Source: Nanogingivalis sp963517825 (GTDB lineage: Bacteria; Patescibacteriota; Saccharimonadia; Saccharimonadales; Saccharimonadaceae). From it: a DNA stretch of 28,406 nt. Both the position numbers and the translations under genes were made by a program. Under the pieces are notes generated by a model. That model was not told the origin of the DNA, searched no databases, and was given only the letters and a program-made list of their open reading frames with translations. Where the stretch lies: NCBI GenBank assembly GCA_963517825.1, contig CAUQGB010000009.1:1-28406 (forward strand). Direction: 5' to 3'. Below, in pieces: positions 28,208 through 28,406 of this stretch (positions are counted from its first letter, which is position 1; each line of letters starts with the position of its first letter).

Positions 28208-28406
28208 TTATTGCTTCTTGCGAAGCGCCAACCATGCTAGAGCGGCTACTAGCATCCCTAACAAGGTTGTAGCAACTGAATCTTTTTCACCAGTTGCTGG
28301 CAATTGAGGTTTATCTGGTTTAGCTGGATCTTTTTGATCTTGAGCTGGTTTAGTTGGAGTTGGCGCTGGCTCTGGATTCGGAGTTGGTTCCGGAGTTGGA
28401 GTTGGC
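28208..28406 (-). CDS. C-terminal end of an LPXTG surface protein (partial)
   Basis: An open frame enters from the right edge and ends in TAA at 28208. The visible 65 residues are a Pro/Thr/Glu-rich wall-spanning stretch (PTPTPEPTPNPEPAPTPT, then KPAQDQKDPAKPDKP), the canonical sortase signal LPATG, a hydrophobic helix (about TTLLGMLVAALAWLAL) and a basic end RKKQ. This is a complete class of cell-wall sorting signal. The functional ectodomain lies outside the window. It differs from the APNTG signal of the large adhesin. Confidence 0.92.
   Translation of the reverse strand, partial: PTPTPEPTPNPEPAPTPTKPAQDQKDPAKPDKPQLPATGEKDSVATTLLGMLVAALAWLALRKKQ

Noticed and set aside
1..28406. tRNA, rRNA, insertion sequence or phage genes
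   Set aside because: Intergenic spaces are all under about 250 bp and hold promoters, leaders and terminators. I saw no cloverleaf, transposase motif or terminal inverted repeats.

Overview
The window looks like part of the chromosome of a member of the Candidate Phyla Radiation, most probably a Saccharibacterium (TM7). The grounds are low GC, a ribosomal-protein cluster with no L30 gene between S5 and L15 (L30 is known to be absent across this radiation), no L29 gene between L16 and S17, and Gram-positive-style surface proteins ending in sortase-type signals. The standard code fits: nearly every gene ends in TAA, one ends in TAG and one in TGA, and Trp is TGG. The lineage call is inference, because no rRNA gene is present.

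Layout. 1-5239 (minus strand) is an S10-type operon transcribed L3, L4, L23, L2, S19, L22, S3, L16, S17, L14, L24, L5, with L5 cut by the window edge. A 17-bp-spaced promoter and a 60-nt folded leader precede L3. 5430-7146 (minus) is a response regulator and histidine kinase pair. 7240-7560 (minus) is a 106-residue unknown protein with its own strong promoter and terminator. 7678-9835 (minus) is a NatA/NatB-like ABC exporter. 9942-11885 (minus) is a detached spc-type block, L6-L18-S5-L15, lying upstream of the L3 operon instead of downstream of L5. 12126-13388 (plus) is a 420-residue orphan sharing a divergent promoter region with L6. 13424-15181 (minus) is a membrane-anchored glycerophosphodiester phosphodiesterase. 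15297-16007 (plus) is an unknown protein, 16068-18398 (plus) a CtpE-like P-type cation ATPase, and 18527-23401 (plus) a 1,624-residue surface adhesin with seven MucBP-like repeats and an APNTG sorting signal. 23542-24210 (minus) is a membrane-anchored TPR protein. 24252-28062 (minus) is an operon of alpha/beta hydrolase, trpS, RluA-family pseudouridine synthase and DNA polymerase III delta-prime. 28208-28406 (minus) is the tail of a proline-rich LPATG surface protein.

How it fits together. Housekeeping translation genes are interleaved with an envelope set: exporter plus two-component system, phosphodiesterase, cation pump and two cell-wall-anchored proteins. This suits a small host-attached bacterium, but the lifestyle is inferred. 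Almost every transcription unit has its own promoter and hairpin terminator. Two initiation styles coexist: strong Shine-Dalgarno sites (ribosomal operons, adhesin, orphans) and apparently leaderless starts placed 6-8 nt after an extended -10 element.

Most notable observations: the split and rearranged ribosomal cluster; two folded ribosomal-protein leaders; a set of leaderless extended -10 promoters; strong over-representation of the palindrome TTCGAA; and a mosaic adhesin whose N-terminal 2.2 kb nearly lacks that motif and uses different arginine codons.
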